From: an uncultured Lachnospiraceae bacterium
GTDB taxonomy: Bacteria > Bacillota > Clostridia > Lachnospirales > Lachnospiraceae
DNA: 15,677 bases
Direction of reading: 5' to 3'
NCBI GenBank assembly: GCA_947625995.1
Contig: CANQQN010000016.1
Span: 1-15,677, forward strand
Positions 14,228 through 15,677 of the stretch are shown here, piece after piece. Each line of letters opens with the position of its first letter. The stretch's first letter is position 1. The notes under the pieces are model-generated. The model was not told where the DNA came from and did not search any database. It saw nothing but the letters and a program-made list of their open reading frames with translations. The translations under genes were made by a program, and so were the position numbers.

Positions 14228-14273
14228 ACCCATAACTGTTATTATTTAATAAAATTTCGGAGGTTGTTTGATC

Positions 14274-15506
14274 ATGAAAGGAAATGTTATTGTAGGTCAG
14301 TCAGGCGGTCCTACCGCCGTTATCAATTCCAGCCTTGCAGGGGTGTACAGAACTGCAAAGGACAGAGGCGCCAAGAAGGTGTACGGCATGCTTCACGGCA
14401 TTCAGGGCTTTCTGGACGAGCAGTATGTGGATCTGTCGGATTACATCAAGAGCGATCTGGATGTAGAACTGTTAAAGCGCACCCCCAGCGCCTTCCTTGG
14501 CTCCTGCCGCTATAAGCTGCCGGAGATCCATGAAGACCGCACCGTATATGAAAAGATATTTGAGATTCTGGATAAGCTGGAGATCGAGTGCTTCATCTAT
14601 ATCGGCGGCAACGATTCCATGGATACGATCAAGAAGCTGTCCGATTACGCCATTGTTACCGGCAAGCAGCACAAATTCATCGGTGTGCCCAAGACCATTG
14701 ACAATGATCTGGCGCTAACAGACCATACTCCTGGCTTCGGCAGCGCCGCGAAATATATCGGCACCGCCACCAAGGAAGTGATCCGGGACGCCATGGGTCT
14801 TGTTTACAATACGGAGATCGTGACCATCATCGAGGTCATGGGACGCAACGCAGGCTGGCTTACCGGCGCAACCGCACTCTCCAAGGGGGAGGACTGCGAC
14901 GGCCCGGATATGATCTACCTGCCGGAGCTTACTTTTGATATTGACGAGTTTATCAAACGTGTAAAAGAAGTTTTAAAGAAGAAAAAATCTGTTGTGGTGG
15001 CTGTTTCCGAGGGTATCAAGACAAAGGACGGCAAATATGTCTGCGAGTACGGAAATGCTTCTGATTATGTAGATGCTTTTGGCCACAAGCAGCTTGCCGG
15101 GACAGCCGCGTTTCTGGCAAACCTGATCGCGGCGGAGATCGGCTGCAAGACTCGCGCCGTAGAATTCTCCACACTGCAGAGAAGCGCTTCCCACTTGGCT
15201 TCCCGTATTGACATCAATGAAGCCTTTCAGGTAGGCGGCGCCGCGGTGAAAGCGGCTGTGGAAGGTGACACCGGCAAGATGATCGTTTTAAAGAGAGTTT
15301 CCGACGATCCTTATCAGTGTACTACAGACATCTGCGACGTGCACAAGATCTCCAATGTGGAGAAGCTGGTGCCCAGAGACTGGATCTCCAAGGACGGCAG
15401 CTATGTGACGCCGAAGTTTATTTCTTATATCGAACCGTTGATCCAAGGTGAGATGCTTCCCGTACAGGTGGACGGTATCCCCAGACATCTGTTCATGAAG
15501 AAGTAG
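14274..15506 (+). CDS. 6-phosphofructokinase, predicted pyrophosphate-dependent
   Basis: Converts fructose 6-phosphate to fructose 1,6-bisphosphate, the committed glycolytic step; the PPi-linked form is reversible and saves ATP. The 410-residue protein opens KGNVIVGQSGGPTAVINSSLAG. The phosphoryl-donor loop reads G111-G-N-D114-S, with Asp where ATP enzymes have Gly (E. coli G104). The next motif is VPK140-TID143-N-D, with Lys where ATP enzymes usually have Gly (E. coli G124). This Asp/Lys pair marks PPi-dependent enzymes. D143 is the catalytic base, and MGRNAGW (189-195) contacts the sugar phosphate. Length of about 410-420 matches the PPi-PFK group of Thermotoga rather than the 320-residue E. 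coli type. The ATG at 14274 is preferred over TTG at 14268, although GGAGG (14259-14263) sits between usual spacings for each. Confidence 0.93.
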   Translation: MKGNVIVGQSGGPTAVINSSLAGVYRTAKDRGAKKVYGMLHGIQGFLDEQYVDLSDYIKSDLDVELLKRTPSAFLGSCRYKLPEIHEDRTVYEKIFEILDKLEIECFIYIGGNDSMDTIKKLSDYAIVTGKQHKFIGVPKTIDNDLALTDHTPGFGSAAKYIGTATKEVIRDAMGLVYNTEIVTIIEVMGRNAGWLTGATALSKGEDCDGPDMIYLPELTFDIDEFIKRVKEVLKKKKSVVVAVSEGIKTKDGKYVCEYGNASDYVDAFGHKQLAGTAAFLANLIAAEIGCKTRAVEFSTLQRSASHLASRIDINEAFQVGGAAVKAAVEGDTGKMIVLKRVSDDPYQCTTDICDVHKISNVEKLVPRDWISKDGSYVTPKFISYIEPLIQGEMLPVQVDGIPRHLFMKK

Positions 15507-15561
15507 GAGCGTCCTGAGAGAAAACATGCGGGACAGGCTGTGGCGGAAAGGATGGTAATGT

Positions 15562-15677
15562 ATGGAAGAAAACGGCAGGGCTGCCAGAGAAAAGCAGCGG
15601 AAAAAAATCATAAAAAAACGCAAAAGAATGAAGATCCTTTTGACGACGCTGTTTGTTATCCTTGGTTTGTTCATTCT
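15562..15677 (+). CDS. 5' end of a membrane-anchored protein (partial, runs off the window)
   Basis: An ATG at 15562 preceded by AAAGGA (spacer about 9) opens a frame that is still open at the window edge, giving 38 codons. The N-terminus is strongly basic (REKQRKKIIKKRKRMK, about residues 9-24) and then turns hydrophobic (ILLTTLFVILGLFI), the usual start of a single-pass signal-anchor protein with its bulk outside the cell. The rest is not visible, so no function is proposed; enzymes of the cell wall or envelope often start like this. It begins 55 bases after the phosphofructokinase stop, with no clear terminator between. Confidence 0.7.
   Translation, partial: MEENGRAAREKQRKKIIKKRKRMKILLTTLFVILGLFI

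Noticed and set aside
1..15677. Search for mobile elements, CRISPR arrays, tRNA/rRNA genes, toxin-antitoxin or phage genes
   Set aside because: No transposase, integrase, spaced repeats, RNA-gene signature or small paired toxin-antitoxin genes were recognised; codon use looks even across the window.

Overview
The window reads as a chromosomal segment of a Gram-positive anaerobe of the Clostridia, most likely family Lachnospiraceae. This is an inference from moderately high GC, AGGAGG-type ribosome sites, gene order and protein style; nothing in the window fixes a genus. No insertion sequence, phage, CRISPR, tRNA or rRNA signal was seen.

Layout. Positions 3-221 hold the 3' end of a membrane protein, probably a PTS_EIIC_2/PfoR-like permease. 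Positions 295-7326 carry a complete F1Fo ATP synthase operon in the order atpZ-like, atpI, atpB (a), atpE (c), atpF (b), atpH (delta), atpA (alpha), atpG (gamma), atpD (beta), atpC (epsilon). Spacing is tight and several genes overlap. The c subunit has the sodium-site pattern Gln32/Val63/Glu65/Thr66/Thr67/Tyr70, so the enzyme is predicted to be Na+-coupled. Two uncharacterised genes follow without a break: an acidic, Lys/Glu/Ala-rich amphipathic protein and a small protein with a C-terminal cysteine cluster. They end at a hairpin that looks like the operon terminator (about 8305-8349).

Positions 8418-12017 are a two-gene unit: a large membrane-anchored extracytoplasmic protein of unknown function with a degenerate C39-peptidase-like C-terminus, and an M29-family metallo-aminopeptidase. 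The aminopeptidase meets a convergent queT (queuosine-precursor ECF transporter S component, minus strand, 12014-12580), and the two stop codons interlock. The queT leader holds a convincing promoter and a preQ1-I type riboswitch next to the ribosome binding site. Divergently, 12763-14028 encodes a PLP-dependent O-acetylhomoserine sulfhydrylase-like enzyme followed by a strong intrinsic terminator. After a promoter with an extended -10 element comes a phosphofructokinase whose active-site residues are of the pyrophosphate-dependent type (14274-15506). The start of a further membrane-anchored gene runs off the right end.

Taken together the genes are mainly housekeeping: membrane energetics, glycolysis, sulfur amino acid synthesis, peptide turnover and queuosine precursor uptake. 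The Na+-type ATP synthase and the PPi-dependent PFK both suit an energy-limited anaerobe. I did not find a clear new defence, mobile or biosynthetic system. The best candidates for undescribed biology are the two small genes at the end of the ATP synthase operon and the 820-residue extracytoplasmic protein paired with the aminopeptidase.
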